64,000 nucleotides of DNA from Nitrosomonas sp. Is35 (GTDB lineage Bacteria > Pseudomonadota > Gammaproteobacteria > Burkholderiales > Nitrosomonadaceae). The position numbers and the translations under genes were made by a program. Positions within the stretch are counted from its first letter, which is position 1. The number at the start of each line of letters is the position of its first letter. Below the pieces are notes generated by a model. The model had not been told where the DNA came from. It saw only the letters and a program-made list of their open reading frames with translations, and did no database searches. Below, in pieces: positions 30,490 to 40,289 of this stretch. The stretch spans positions 1,364,001-1,428,000 of the forward strand of contig NZ_JAWJZH010000001.1 of NCBI RefSeq assembly GCF_033063295.1, in the 5' to 3' direction.

Positions 30490-30879
30490 ATGGAAGCGAA
30501 ATTGCAAAATAAACGCCCCAAGCATTTGAATCTCCTAAAAATAAAACAGCCTTTGCCGGCTGTGGTTTCCATTCTGCATCGAATCAGCGGTGCATTGCTG
30601 TTTTTTCCCGGTATTCCTTTACTGCTGTGCGGTTTGCAAATGCTGCTGCAATCGCCGCAAAGTTTTGAGGTTGCGCAGGAATATGTGCGCGATCCGATGA
30701 TTAAACTTGCACTGTTGCTTCCTCTGTGGTTTTTTCTGCATCATCTGTGCGCTGGTATCCGCCATGTCTTGTTGGATCTGCAAATCGGTATTCAATTGGC
30801 ACATGCGCGTACCAGCAGCAAGCTGGTGCTGGCGGCCGGATTTTTGTTGACGGCACTGATCGGGTGGCAGCTATGGTGA
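30490..30879 (+). CDS. sdhC: Succinate dehydrogenase cytochrome b556 subunit
   Basis: SdhC is one of two membrane subunits that hold haem b and the quinone site. The 129-residue protein has three helices, opening with RPKHLNLLKIKQPLPAVVSILHRISG (the SxxHRxxG motif near residue 35) and with the haem ligand in HHLCAGIRHVLLD near residue 84. It overlaps sdhD by 7 bases. Confidence 0.92.
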   Translation: MEAKLQNKRPKHLNLLKIKQPLPAVVSILHRISGALLFFPGIPLLLCGLQMLLQSPQSFEVAQEYVRDPMIKLALLLPLWFFLHHLCAGIRHVLLDLQIGIQLAHARTSSKLVLAAGFLLTALIGWQLW

Positions 30880-31226
30880 GGCCATCGAAACTGGCCGTGA
30901 CGGGCGCGCACTATGGCCTGAAGGACTGGCTGGCGCAACGTGTGACAGCCGTGCTGATGGTAATTTACCTCATCGTGCTGACGGCGGTTTTGCTGGTTGC
31001 CGCGCCGCAGGATTATGCCGCTTGGAAAGCTGTATTCAGCCATGAAGGGTTGCGCATCGCCACCTTGGTTTTTTTCATTTGTCTGTTCTGGCATGCCTGG
31101 GTCGGCATGCGCAATATCCTGATGGACTATGTACATGCCACGGCGATCCGCCTGACCGTGCAAATTGCCGTCATCACCGCTTTGCTGTTTTATCTGATAT
31201 GGGCTACAGAAATATTGTGGAGTTGA
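30873..31226 (+). CDS. sdhD: Succinate dehydrogenase membrane anchor subunit
   Basis: The 117-residue protein has three helices and the SdhD pattern [18 protein letters not shown] and [15 protein letters not shown], whose histidine is the likely haem ligand. The ATG at 30873 overlaps the sdhC stop; sdhA starts one base after its own stop. The close packing shows a single transcript. Confidence 0.92.
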   Translation: MVRPSKLAVTGAHYGLKDWLAQRVTAVLMVIYLIVLTAVLLVAAPQDYAAWKAVFSHEGLRIATLVFFICLFWHAWVGMRNILMDYVHATAIRLTVQIAVITALLFYLIWATEILWS

Positions 31227-31227
31227 T

Positions 31228-32991
31228 GTGGCAATAACCAAAAGAAAATTTGATGTGGTCATCGTAGGTGCTGGCGGTGCCGGGATGCGCGCGGCGTTGC
31301 AGTTATCCGAAGCCGGATTGAAAGTGGCGGTGCTATCCAAAGTTTTTCCCACCCGTTCGCATACCGTTTCGGCGCAAGGCGGGATTGCCGCAGCTTTGGG
31401 AAATGTAACGGAAGACCATTGGCATTGGCACATGTACGATACCGTCAAAGGCTCCGATTACCTGGGCGATCAGGATGCCATCGAATTCATGTGTCGCCAG
31501 GCCAATGAAGTCGTATATGAGCTGGAGCATTTCGGTATGCCGTTCGACCGGCTGGAGAACGGCAAGATTTATCAACGCCCGTTCGGTGGACAATCACAAA
31601 ATTTCGGCGGCGCGCAAGCAACGCGTTCCTGTGCGGCGGCGGATCGTACCGGTCATGCGCTATTGCACACGCTGTATCAACGCAATGTCAGCGCCAATAC
31701 CCAGTTTTTTGTCGAATGGATGGCGTTGGATCTGATTCGCGACGAACAAGGCGACGTGCTTGGCGTCACTGCGCTGGAAATGGAAACCGGTGAAGTTTCG
31801 ATCCTGCAAGCCCGGGCCACTTTATTTGCCACCGGCGGTGGCGGGCGGATTTTTCAAGCCAGCACCAACGCCTTGATCAATACCGGCGATGGTTTAGGGA
31901 TGGCGGCACGAGCTGGTATTCCGCTGGAGGATATGGAATTCTGGCAATTCCACCCGACTGGTGTTTACGGCGTGGGTGTTTTGATCAGCGAGGCCGTGCG
32001 CGGGGAGGGTGGTTATTTACTGAACAAGGAAGGCGAACGTTTCATGGAACGCTATGCTCCCCATGCCAAGGATCTCGCCAGCCGCGATGTGGTGTCGCGC
32101 GCCATGACGACGGAAATGAAGGATGGGCGCGGTTGCGGCGAGGAAAGCGATCATTTGCTGTTGAAATTGGATCATCTGGGCGCGGAAATCATCAAAACCC
32201 GCTTGCCCGGCATCCGTGAACTGGCGATGAAATTTGCGCATGTCGATCCGATCAACGAACCGATTCCGGTGGTGCCGACCGCGCACTACATGATGGGCGG
32301 CATACCGACCAATTATTTCGGGCAAGTGGTGGCGCCGTATAAAACCGGTCCGGAAGAAGCCGTGTCAGGGTTTTACGCCGTCGGCGAGTGTGCTTGCGTA
32401 TCGGTGCACGGCGCCAATCGCCTAGGCACCAATTCGCTGCTTGACCTGGTCGTATTTGGCCGTGCTGCGGCCAATCAGATTATTGAAGACTTGAAAATTC
32501 ATCCGCACCATAAGCCATTGCCGGAGAATGCCGCGGATAGAACCTTGAACCGCCTGACGCGCCTGGAGAATCAGAAAGACGGCGAGAATGTCGCGCAAGT
32601 GCATGCCGCGCTTGCAAAGACAATGCAAACCTACTGCGGCGTTTTCCGTTTTGAAGACATGCTGCAAAAGGGTGTGGAAAAAATTCTGGAAGTCGGTCAG
32701 CGCGTGGGACAAACGGAAATTAAGGACAAAAGCACAGTGTTTAATACCGCGCGGATCGAAGCGCTGGAATTGGATAATCTGAAAGAAGTCGCGATCGCCA
32801 CCATGATTTCCGCCGAAGCCCGGCGCGAAAGCCGCGGCGCGCATGCCCGCGACGATTTTCCCGGACGCGATGACGTCAAATGGTTAAAACATACATTGTT
32901 TTTCAGCGAAGATAACCGGCTGGATTACAAACCGGTGCGGCTGAAGCCGATTACGGTTGAGTCTTTTCCACCGAAAGCCAGAACTTATTGA
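31228..32991 (+). CDS. sdhA: Succinate dehydrogenase flavoprotein subunit
   Basis: SdhA oxidises succinate and passes electrons to Fe-S subunit SdhB. The 587-residue protein starts with GTG and the FAD motif [25 protein letters not shown] carries the histidine that binds FAD covalently. The substrate site [21 protein letters not shown] and the [22 protein letters not shown] segment are intact. The gene is followed by a convergent gene, so sdhB is not in this operon. Confidence 0.97.
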   Translation: MAITKRKFDVVIVGAGGAGMRAALQLSEAGLKVAVLSKVFPTRSHTVSAQGGIAAALGNVTEDHWHWHMYDTVKGSDYLGDQDAIEFMCRQANEVVYELEHFGMPFDRLENGKIYQRPFGGQSQNFGGAQATRSCAAADRTGHALLHTLYQRNVSANTQFFVEWMALDLIRDEQGDVLGVTALEMETGEVSILQARATLFATGGGGRIFQASTNALINTGDGLGMAARAGIPLEDMEFWQFHPTGVYGVGVLISEAVRGEGGYLLNKEGERFMERYAPHAKDLASRDVVSRAMTTEMKDGRGCGEESDHLLLKLDHLGAEIIKTRLPGIRELAMKFAHVDPINEPIPVVPTAHYMMGGIPTNYFGQVVAPYKTGPEEAVSGFYAVGECACVSVHGANRLGTNSLLDLVVFGRAAANQIIEDLKIHPHHKPLPENAADRTLNRLTRLENQKDGENVAQVHAALAKTMQTYCGVFRFEDMLQKGVEKILEVGQRVGQTEIKDKSTVFNTARIEALELDNLKEVAIATMISAEARRESRGAHARDDFPGRDDVKWLKHTLFFSEDNRLDYKPVRLKPITVESFPPKARTY

Positions 32992-33009
32992 GTTTAAACG
33001 CACACAGCA

Positions 33010-33843
33010 TTACCGCGCGATCAGCGCGCTCGGATGCTGAATCAGCATGGTGTAATGATCTTTGTTGCGTGCCACCCAGCCGCGGACTTCCAGCGGTTTC
33101 CCCACGTAAGTTGCAAGCTCGGGAAATAACTTAAGATTACTGTTGGCGACGCGGATATCGATTTTGTCATTAAAGAGCAGGCGGGTAAATTTACGGCTTT
33201 TTCTGATCGCTACCGGGGTTCCGGTAAACCGCTGCCAGCCTTTGGTGTGATTGGCGATTTCAGTGATGGGGCGGGATTGGTATTCCGGCATGGACCATAT
33301 GCCGAGCTTTTGTTTCTCGGCGTATTGCTGCGCTTGGATCAGCTTGTCGCTATAGCGGCCGTTAGGCGGGATGATGCTGATCGTGGCCAGACCGCTTTCC
33401 AGTAGAGCCAGATTGACGTGTTTGCCATTCGGCAAAAATACATGCGCCAGCAGACGCTTGTACTTATCCCGCTTCACTTGATCAAATTCCAGATAAACCT
33501 GATTGTCCCGCAGCTGATTTTGCAGCCATTTTTTTGCGGCTACTCCGCCCGGTTCTTCGCTGCGATGACGGCTTTCGATTTCCGGTGTGTTGACTCCCAA
33601 TAGGCGAACTTGTTTTCTGCCTTCCAGGATGATCGTGTCGCCATCGTACACCCGGGTAACTTGATACAGTTGGCGGCTGGGCTGGCCGGTGATTTTGACC
33701 GGTTGGGCATTGGCCGAGGGGGTGTCGGAATAAGTGACTCGTCCTTGTGCATCGACACTGCGGTAAATCCCACTTGCCGGTGCTGAGGTTGCAGCGAGAC
33801 TGAAAAGCAGAAAAAGCAGGCGGATCGATTTGCTGCGGAGCAT
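33010..33843 (-). CDS. Exported staphylococcal-nuclease-like protein with DUF4124 head
   Basis: The 277-residue protein has a signal peptide (about residues 1-24), a short DUF4124 domain (IYRSVDAQGRVTYSDTPS) and an SNase domain. Catalytic residues lie in RVYDGDTIIL, RLLGVNTPEI (first arginine), EPGG and KRDKYKRLLAHVFL (second arginine pattern). The C-terminal part (about residues 190-277) resembles an OB-like domain. It is likely a periplasmic or secreted phosphodiesterase. It converges on sdhA. Confidence 0.88.
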   Translation of the reverse strand: MLRSKSIRLLFLLFSLAATSAPASGIYRSVDAQGRVTYSDTPSANAQPVKITGQPSRQLYQVTRVYDGDTIILEGRKQVRLLGVNTPEIESRHRSEEPGGVAAKKWLQNQLRDNQVYLEFDQVKRDKYKRLLAHVFLPNGKHVNLALLESGLATISIIPPNGRYSDKLIQAQQYAEKQKLGIWSMPEYQSRPITEIANHTKGWQRFTGTPVAIRKSRKFTRLLFNDKIDIRVANSNLKLFPELATYVGKPLEVRGWVARNKDHYTMLIQHPSALIAR

Positions 33844-34160
33844 GGGTTATTTAGGCTGAATGCGATTTAAGTATCGGGATCATCAGGTAAAAACTGTGTT
33901 GTGTTTTCTCTTTCTCAGCAGCGGGAATTTTGTAATCTATGCAATCCACTATCAGGCAGAATTTCAAAAAGCATAAAAAATCGCCTGGCGAAATCTAATA
34001 TAGCGCAATATTCTTGAGGAAAGTGGATTAAAATTGCCCTTTATAAAATTGAGTGAAAATTTAACCGATGCATTCTGGATTATTTCAGCGCCAACAGTAG
34101 ATTCAATCATCGCAATAACGGCCACTTCCGGATTTCCCCTTGTTTATTTAACTGTGCAGC
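33844..34160 (+). other. Intergenic region upstream of the mla operon
   Basis: 317 bases between the divergent nuclease gene and mlaF. It is AT-rich, with no ORF of coding character, no repeat of length and no obvious operator that I can support. The mlaF promoter should lie here. Confidence 0.6.
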
Positions 34161-34973
34161 ATGACATCTGAAAATTTAATTGAAATCAGCGGGTTGAATT
34201 TTTCCTACGATACGCGCGCGATTCTGAAAGGCATCGACATGACGATGCAACGCGGAAAAGTGATCGCCATCATGGGCGGCAGCGGATCGGGAAAAACCAC
34301 GTTACTCCGCTTGATTGGCGGCACAATTCAACCGACTTCGGGCTATGTGAAGTTTGCCGGAGAAGTCGTGCACGAATTGGATCGCGATGCCTTGTTCAAA
34401 CTGCGCCGCAAGATGGGCATGTTGTTCCAGTTTGGTGCGCTGTTTACCGACTTGTCGGTGTTTGACAATGTCGCGTTTCAGATGCGCGAGCATACCAATT
34501 TACCGGAATCGATGATTCGAGACCTGGTGCTGATGAAACTGCACGCTGTGGGTTTGCGCGGCGCGCAACATTTGATGCCGAATGAATTGTCCGGCGGTAT
34601 GGCGCGCCGCGTCGCGTTGGCGCGTTCGATCGCATTGGATCCGATGCTAATTATGTACGATGAACCGTTCACCGGACTGGATCCGATTTCACTGAGTGTA
34701 ATCGGCAATCTGATCCGCCGTTTGACGGATGCGCTTGGTATGACTTCGATTGTGGTTACCCATGATGTGCAGGAATCGCTAAAAATTGTTGATTATGTTT
34801 ACCTTATCGCGGATGGTGTGATCGCCGCCGAAGGTACACCGAAAGAAGTGCGCGAATCCGTTGCGCCGTTTGTGCATCAGTTTGTGCATGGTGAAGAGGA
34901 TGGTCCGGTGCCGTTCCATTATCCGGCGCAATCCTACCGTAAGGATTTGAATCTGGAGAATGCTCTTGCCTAG
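34161..34973 (+). CDS. mlaF: MlaF, ATPase of the Mla phospholipid transporter
   Basis: The 270-residue ABC ATPase drives phospholipid movement between the membranes to keep outer-membrane asymmetry. Walker A is GGSGSGKTTLL near residue 40, the signature LSGGMARRVALARS near 145 and Walker B LIMYDEPFTGLDP near 167. MlaF-type features are the LFQFGALFTDLSVFDNVAF segment and VTHDVQESL. It overlaps mlaE by 14 bases. Confidence 0.95.
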   Translation: MTSENLIEISGLNFSYDTRAILKGIDMTMQRGKVIAIMGGSGSGKTTLLRLIGGTIQPTSGYVKFAGEVVHELDRDALFKLRRKMGMLFQFGALFTDLSVFDNVAFQMREHTNLPESMIRDLVLMKLHAVGLRGAQHLMPNELSGGMARRVALARSIALDPMLIMYDEPFTGLDPISLSVIGNLIRRLTDALGMTSIVVTHDVQESLKIVDYVYLIADGVIAAEGTPKEVRESVAPFVHQFVHGEEDGPVPFHYPAQSYRKDLNLENALA

Positions 34974-35763
34974 CCGACTCGTATCCGGTATTCGACATAT
35001 CGGCCATCGCGTGATTGAAGGTGTGTGGCGGTTGGGCGTCGCCAGCCGTTTTTTCATCCTGGTGCTGTTAAAATCCGGAACCAGCTTGCGCCGTTTCAAT
35101 CTCGTCATACGGGAACTGTATTTTACCGGCGTTTTGTCACTGATCATCATTGTCGTGTCAGGACTCTTTGTCGGCATGGTGCTCGGGTTGCAAGGCTATG
35201 AAACGTTACAAAAATACGGCTCGGAATCGGCAGTCGGCACGTTGGTGGCATTGTCGCTGGTGCGTGAATTGGGTCCGGTCGTGGCTGCATTATTGTTTGC
35301 CAGCCGCGCAGGTTCCGCGATTACCGCCGAAATCGGTTTAATGAAAGCGACCGAGCAACTGACGGCGATGGGCATGATGGCGGTTGATCCGATTGCGCGT
35401 GTGGTGGCGCCGCGCTTCTGGTCCGGCGTGATTTCGATGCCGTTTCTGGCAGCCATTTTTTCCGTCATGGGTGTTTTTGGCGGCTATCTCGTGACCGTGG
35501 TCTTCATTGGCGTGGATGAAGGTTCTTATTGGTCGCAAATGCAAAGCGCGGTGGATTTCCGCTTTGATATCATGAACGGTTTTATTAAGAGTTGTTATTT
35601 TGGCGTGGCAGTAACGGCCATCGCGGTTTTTGAAGGTTACGATGCACCGCCGACGGCGGAAGGCGTTTCGGGCGCGACAACGCGTACCGTGGTTACGTCG
35701 TCATTGGTGATTTTGGGATTGGATTTTATTTTGACCGCTTTCATGTTTAGAGGAGTGAGTTAA
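34960..35763 (+). CDS. mlaE: MlaE, permease of the Mla transporter
   Basis: The 267-residue inner-membrane protein has five to six helices. The MlaE-family block reads LVRELGPVVAALLFASRAGSAITAEIGLMKATEQLTAMGMM. The ATG lies inside mlaF. The stop overlaps the mlaD start by one base (TAATG). Confidence 0.95.
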   Translation: MLLPSRLVSGIRHIGHRVIEGVWRLGVASRFFILVLLKSGTSLRRFNLVIRELYFTGVLSLIIIVVSGLFVGMVLGLQGYETLQKYGSESAVGTLVALSLVRELGPVVAALLFASRAGSAITAEIGLMKATEQLTAMGMMAVDPIARVVAPRFWSGVISMPFLAAIFSVMGVFGGYLVTVVFIGVDEGSYWSQMQSAVDFRFDIMNGFIKSCYFGVAVTAIAVFEGYDAPPTAEGVSGATTRTVVTSSLVILGLDFILTAFMFRGVS

Positions 35764-36230
35764 TGCAGCGGACAACGATGGATTTGTGGGTGGGATTGTT
35801 TGTGGTCATGGGCGTCATCGCGCTCATGATCCTGAGTCTTAAAGTGGGCAATCTCAATGTGTATAATCCTTCTCAAAGCTATGTCATTAGCGGAAATTTT
35901 GAAAATATCGGCGGCTTGAAAGTGCGTGCGCCGGTGAAGAGCGCGGGCGTAGTGGTCGGGCGCGTCACGGATATTCAATTCAGCACGCAAACGTACGATG
36001 CGGTGGTTACCATGAGCATGGACAGCCGGTTTCTATTTCCTAAGGATACATTTGCCAGTATTTTGACTTCGGGTTTGCTGGGTGAGCAGTACATTGGATT
36101 GGCTGCAGGCGGGGACGAGACCATGTTGAAAGATGGCGATAAAATCATGAAAACCAACTCAGCCATGGTGCTGGAAGAATTGATCGGACGTTTTTTATTC
36201 AATAAAGCGACCGAAGACGATTCTTTGTGA
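35763..36230 (+). CDS. mlaD: MlaD, MCE-domain substrate-binding subunit
   Basis: The 155-residue protein has one N-terminal anchor helix (about residues 8-28, LWVGLFVVMGVIALMIL) and an MCE domain from about residue 39 (YVISGNFENIGGLKVRAPVKSAGVVVGRVTDI). It forms the hexameric ring that receives lipids in the periplasm. The short length fits a proteobacterial MlaD. Confidence 0.95.
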   Translation: MQRTTMDLWVGLFVVMGVIALMILSLKVGNLNVYNPSQSYVISGNFENIGGLKVRAPVKSAGVVVGRVTDIQFSTQTYDAVVTMSMDSRFLFPKDTFASILTSGLLGEQYIGLAAGGDETMLKDGDKIMKTNSAMVLEELIGRFLFNKATEDDSL

Positions 36231-36304
36231 TTCGAATGGATATTTGTTAATTTTGCGGCTGTTGGTTTAGTATTGTAACTATGACTAAAAATTTTGGTGA
36301 GGGC

Positions 36305-36928
36305 ATGATGAAGAGATTTCTTGGAATATTGGTATTAACACTTTCGAGTTTACTGGCGTTCCCGGCATGGTCGGTTGAACTGGCGCCTGACCGGCTGGTC
36401 GACAAAACGGTCAAGGAAGTGATGGAAATTATTCAGAAAGACGAGGAATTAAAAAATGGCAATAAAGAAAAAATGCTCGATCTGATCGAGACCAAAATAC
36501 TGCCGCACTTCAATTTTACCCGTATGACCCAGCTCGCGATGGGACAACACTGGTCAACAGCAGCGCCGGAACAACAACAAAAACTGGTGAATGAATTCCG
36601 CACATTGTTAGTGCGTACCTATTCCAATGCCTTGAACAGTCATAGCAATGAAACGATTAAAGTCAATCCGGTCAAGCAATTAGGCGATCAAACGGAAACA
36701 ACAGTCCGGACTGTAGTCATTCAGGGGAATGGAAAAGAACCATTGCCGATTGACTATAGCATGGAGAAAAAGCCGGATGGATGGAAAGTCTATGATGTGA
36801 CAGTCGCCGGTGTCAGTCTGGTAACCAATTACCGCGGAAGTTTTAACAGCCAGGTGCGTAAAGGCGGTGTCGAGGGATTGCTGAAAGTCTTAACGGATAA
36901 AAACAAATCCCTGGAAGGTAAAAAGTAA
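36305..36928 (+). CDS. mlaC: MlaC, periplasmic phospholipid carrier
   Basis: The 207-residue protein has a signal peptide cleaved near AWS-VELAP. The MlaC fold is shown by LDLIETKILPHFNFTRMTQLAMGQHW and YSMEKKPDGWKVYDVTVAGVSLVTNYR. It shuttles phospholipids across the periplasm. The ATG at 36305 follows GGTGAGGGC; an earlier in-frame ATG at 36281 is possible but would weaken the signal peptide. Confidence 0.95.
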   Translation: MMKRFLGILVLTLSSLLAFPAWSVELAPDRLVDKTVKEVMEIIQKDEELKNGNKEKMLDLIETKILPHFNFTRMTQLAMGQHWSTAAPEQQQKLVNEFRTLLVRTYSNALNSHSNETIKVNPVKQLGDQTETTVRTVVIQGNGKEPLPIDYSMEKKPDGWKVYDVTVAGVSLVTNYRGSFNSQVRKGGVEGLLKVLTDKNKSLEGKK

Positions 36929-36945
36929 TAACGGCGGGAAATCAA

Positions 36946-37275
36946 TTGAACTCTTCGATTCCGATAATTTCTCGTGAGGGCAACACCGTGATCGTGCAGG
37001 GCGCTGTCACGATCGATCATGCGGTGATGCTGAAGAAAAGCGGTATTGCGTTGTTCGATGATCAACCGCTGACGATTGATCTCAATCAAGTGACCGAAGT
37101 GGACTCAACGATCGTCAGTGTATTGCTGGAATGGCAACGCGCGACACGTAAAAACCGCCATGCACTGCAATTTATCAATATGCCCGAGAGTCTTAAAAGC
37201 CTGATTCAATTATATGGGGTTGCGGAGTTAATTCCGCTCGCGGCCAATCCAATTCCCGTGCAAAACGCTTCCTGA
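36946..37275 (+). CDS. mlaB: MlaB, STAS-domain subunit of the Mla transporter
   Basis: The 109-residue STAS protein binds MlaF and controls its ATPase. The domain reads VQGAVTIDHAVMLKKSG then DLNQVTEVDSTIVSVLLEWQ, the serine/threonine-containing STAS loop. The start is TTG at 36946 with GGCGGGAAAT before it. It is 17 bases downstream of mlaC. Confidence 0.9.
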   Translation: MNSSIPIISREGNTVIVQGAVTIDHAVMLKKSGIALFDDQPLTIDLNQVTEVDSTIVSVLLEWQRATRKNRHALQFINMPESLKSLIQLYGVAELIPLAANPIPVQNAS

Positions 37276-37336
37276 CCGGATGCTGTTTTGCCATTCCTGA
37301 AGTTCCGAATTGCTCTCCTTCTGATTTCTTCATCCG

Positions 37337-38254
37337 ATGCAACCTGCTATTGAAGTTAAGCACGTCTCCAAACGCTTCGGCAATGTGTGCGCACTGTCCG
37401 GTATCGATCTTGAGATTCGCGCGGGAGAGTTTTTTGCACTGCTGGGTCCGAATGGCGCCGGTAAAACCACGCTGATCAGCATCATCGCCGGTTTGACATT
37501 GGCCGATAGCGGCTCGGTCAGCGTGATGGGACATAATGTCATCACAGAATACCGGCAAGCGCGGCAAAGTTTAGGCGTGGTGCCGCAAGAATTGGTTTTT
37601 GACCCTTTCTTCACGGTGCGTGAAATTTTGTTAATCCAATCCGGTTATTACGGTATTAAACACAATGGCGACTGGGTGGATGAAATTATTGACCGCCTGG
37701 ATTTGACCGGCAAAGCCAATGCCAACATGCGTGCGTTGTCGGGCGGCATGAAACGCCGTGTTCTGGTTGCGCAAGCGCTGGTGCATAAACCGCCGGTCAT
37801 TATTCTCGATGAACCGACGGCCGGCGTGGACGTGGAATTGCGTCAATCATTGTGGGATTTTATCCGCCAGCTCAATCAGAATGGACACACCATTGTGCTG
37901 ACGACACATTACCTGGATGAAGCGGAAACGCTGTGTAACCGGGTCGCGATGCTGAAAGAGGGAAAAATTGTCGCGCTGGATAGCACGCAGAATATGATCG
38001 GAAAGCTGCCTGCCGGAAAATCGGTACGGCTAAGATTGCTGCCCGATACTTTGCCTGCCGCACTGCACCCATTACAACTCAGTCATAGCGGCGGAATGGT
38101 TGAATTGCGGATCGACACCTACGCGCAAGTGGAATCGATACTGTCGGCTTTGCGATCCGCGCAAATCGAGATACTGGAAATGCACTTGCAGCAACCGGAT
38201 CTGGAAGATGTGTTCGTCAGCATGATGAGAAACAGCGGGAATGAAGTGACATGA
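37337..38254 (+). CDS. yadG: YadG-like ABC transporter ATPase
   Basis: The 305-residue ATPase has Walker A GPNGAGKTTLI (about residue 37), signature LSGGMKRRVLVAQAL, Walker B VIILDEPTAGVD and an extended C-terminal part. It belongs to the ABC-2 exporter class (YadG/NodI type). It overlaps the permease by 4 bases. The substrate is unknown, although its place after mla hints at lipid or envelope export. Confidence 0.9.
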   Translation: MQPAIEVKHVSKRFGNVCALSGIDLEIRAGEFFALLGPNGAGKTTLISIIAGLTLADSGSVSVMGHNVITEYRQARQSLGVVPQELVFDPFFTVREILLIQSGYYGIKHNGDWVDEIIDRLDLTGKANANMRALSGGMKRRVLVAQALVHKPPVIILDEPTAGVDVELRQSLWDFIRQLNQNGHTIVLTTHYLDEAETLCNRVAMLKEGKIVALDSTQNMIGKLPAGKSVRLRLLPDTLPAALHPLQLSHSGGMVELRIDTYAQVESILSALRSAQIEILEMHLQQPDLEDVFVSMMRNSGNEVT

Positions 38255-39006
38255 CCGGATTTTTGACACTGCTCTACAAAGAATTGCTGCGTTTCTGGAA
38301 AGTCGGTTTTCAGACGATTGTCGCGCCGATGGTTTCCACATTGCTGTATTTACTGATTTTCTTTCATGTACTGGAAGCACACGTCGAAGCTTATCCCGGT
38401 GTCGCGTACACCGCTTTTCTGATTCCCGGACTGGTGATGATGGCGGTCATTCAGAATGCCTTCGCCAATGCATCGTCCAGCATGATTCAATCCAAAATCA
38501 GCGGCAATATCGTATTTATCCTGCTCTCGCCATTGTCGTACCACGCCATATTCTTTGCGTACATTATCGCTTCCATCGTGCGCGGGTTGTTGGTCGGACT
38601 TGGGGTTTATTGGGTCACGCTGTTTTTCTTCGATATTCCACTCGCGCAACCGGTCTGGTCGATCCTTTTTGTCGTGCTCGGCAGCGCGATACTGAGTGCG
38701 TTGGGGTTGATAGCAGGTATCTGGGCGGACAAATTCGATCAATTGGCGGCTTTCCAGAATTTCATCATTTTGCCGCTGACTTTCTTATCCGGCGTGTTTT
38801 ATACCATTCATTCGCTACCGGCCGGATGGCAGTATTTTTCTCATCTGAACCCGTTTTTTTACATGATCGATGGATTCCGCTACGGCTTCTTCGGCGTATC
38901 GGATATTTCGCCTTATATTAGTCTCTCGATTGTGGCAATATGCTTGGTGGCCATATCCATGCTGACGATTCGCATGCTCAAAACCGGATATAAATTGCGG
39001 CACTAA
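38251..39006 (+). CDS. yadH: YadH-like ABC-2 permease
   Basis: The 251-residue membrane protein has six helices and the ABC-2 pattern (LIPGLVMMAVIQNAFANASSSMIQSKISG and LPLTFLSGVFYTIHSLPAGWQYFSHLNPFFYMIDGFRYGFFG). It pairs with the upstream ATPase. The ATG overlaps the ATPase stop. Confidence 0.92.
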   Translation: MTGFLTLLYKELLRFWKVGFQTIVAPMVSTLLYLLIFFHVLEAHVEAYPGVAYTAFLIPGLVMMAVIQNAFANASSSMIQSKISGNIVFILLSPLSYHAIFFAYIIASIVRGLLVGLGVYWVTLFFFDIPLAQPVWSILFVVLGSAILSALGLIAGIWADKFDQLAAFQNFIILPLTFLSGVFYTIHSLPAGWQYFSHLNPFFYMIDGFRYGFFGVSDISPYISLSIVAICLVAISMLTIRMLKTGYKLRH

Positions 39007-39058
39007 AAATAACGATTGTTTGATTTTGCATGTTTATCATGCGTGAAGGAGAATATAA

Positions 39059-39301
39059 ATGCTAACTGCAGAAAATGTAAAAACCTTTATTGAATCGGCA
39101 CTGCCTTGTCAGCACGTGCAAGTGGAAGGCGACGACGGACGCCATTTCCATGCGCTGATTGTCAGCGCGGAATTTAGCGGTAAAAATATAGTTCAGCAGC
39201 ATCAGCTGGTCTACAAATCGCTGGGCGAAAAAATGAAACAGGATATTCACGCGTTGTCGATGAAAACGCTAACGCCTGAGCAATGGACGGATAAATCCTG
39301 A
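39059..39301 (+). CDS. ibaG: BolA/IbaG-family protein
   Basis: The 80-residue protein is BolA-like, of the kind found after mla genes (IbaG). Key features are VEGDDGRHFHALIVS and FSGKNIVQQHQLVYKSLGEKM, with the conserved histidine region. BolA proteins pair with monothiol glutaredoxins in Fe-S handling. An AAGGAGAATATAA ribosome binding site supports the ATG. Confidence 0.9.
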   Translation: MLTAENVKTFIESALPCQHVQVEGDDGRHFHALIVSAEFSGKNIVQQHQLVYKSLGEKMKQDIHALSMKTLTPEQWTDKS

Positions 39302-39375
39302 TCGTTGCAAGAAATTAGGCTTTGACTGGGCATTCAAGATTTCAAGTCATTTTATCAACCGGCAATTTACTATGA

Positions 39376-40197
39376 TTGCCTTTTGTTATCGAATTATCTG
39401 GAATTTCATTGTTTAGATTACTAGGCGCTTTAGCGGGTTTTTTCCTTCTTGGTTTCTGGGGCATTTTCCTGGGTTATTTCATTGGGAGCTTTATCGACCG
39501 GTTCAGAGCCTTTGGCCCGGGCGGAATGAATCCATTCAACGCCGCGCGGCGTCAGTCGGTTTTCCTGGAGACTGTTTTCATTCTGATGGGCAAGCTGGCC
39601 AAAGCGGATGGCCGGGTATCCGAAACGGAAGTGTCGCATGTCGAGCAATTCATGCAGAAACTCCGCATGACGCGCGATCACCGGCTGAAAGCCATCACGC
39701 TGTTCAAGCAAGGCGCTTCGGCCGATTACGATATTCAACCGCAGCTCGATGAATTCCTTAAAACATGCGGTTATTCTCCCAACTTGCGGCAAATGCTGCT
39801 GGTTTATCTCATCATCATGGGGTTATCCGACGGGCATCTGAATTCCGCCGAGGAAGAACTGTTGCGAGCCATTGCCGGACGTTTGGGCTACCACCAAGCC
39901 GCTTTCGATCAGCTGCTCGGCATGATCATCAATCAAGCGCACTTTGCCGGAGGGCAAAGCACCTCGGTCAATGCGCTGGAAGATGCGTATAAGGCATTGG
40001 GTGTCAGCAAAGACAGCACAGATCAGGAAATCAAACACGCTTACCGCAAATTGATGAGTCAATACCACCCGGATAAATTGATGGGGCAAGGCGTGCCGGA
40101 AGAAATGATCGCCGTCGCGACCGAGCAAGCCAAGGAAGTACAGACGGCGTACGATTTAATCAAAAAGAGCCGGGATTTGAAGCGTTCAGCAGTTTAA
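39376..40197 (+). CDS. djlA: DjlA-like protein: TerB domain plus J domain
   Basis: The 273-residue protein has one N-terminal membrane helix (about residues 13-34), a TerB-like domain (about 60-180, VFLETVFILMGKLAKADGRVSETE) and a C-terminal J domain (about 205-273) with the HPD tripeptide in SQYHPDKLM. This is the DjlA layout: a membrane-bound co-chaperone for DnaK. The start is TTG at 39376; an internal TTG at 39409 is an alternative, so the start is uncertain. Confidence 0.88.
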   Translation: MPFVIELSGISLFRLLGALAGFFLLGFWGIFLGYFIGSFIDRFRAFGPGGMNPFNAARRQSVFLETVFILMGKLAKADGRVSETEVSHVEQFMQKLRMTRDHRLKAITLFKQGASADYDIQPQLDEFLKTCGYSPNLRQMLLVYLIIMGLSDGHLNSAEEELLRAIAGRLGYHQAAFDQLLGMIINQAHFAGGQSTSVNALEDAYKALGVSKDSTDQEIKHAYRKLMSQYHPDKLMGQGVPEEMIAVATEQAKEVQTAYDLIKKSRDLKRSAV

Positions 40198-40289
40198 TTC
40201 GACGCATAGTCCACTGGAAGGTAGATGCGTGTTGTGCAGTTGCCGGATGCGGAGAATATAGCGCATAATCTCCGCATGAGGTGCGTAGA

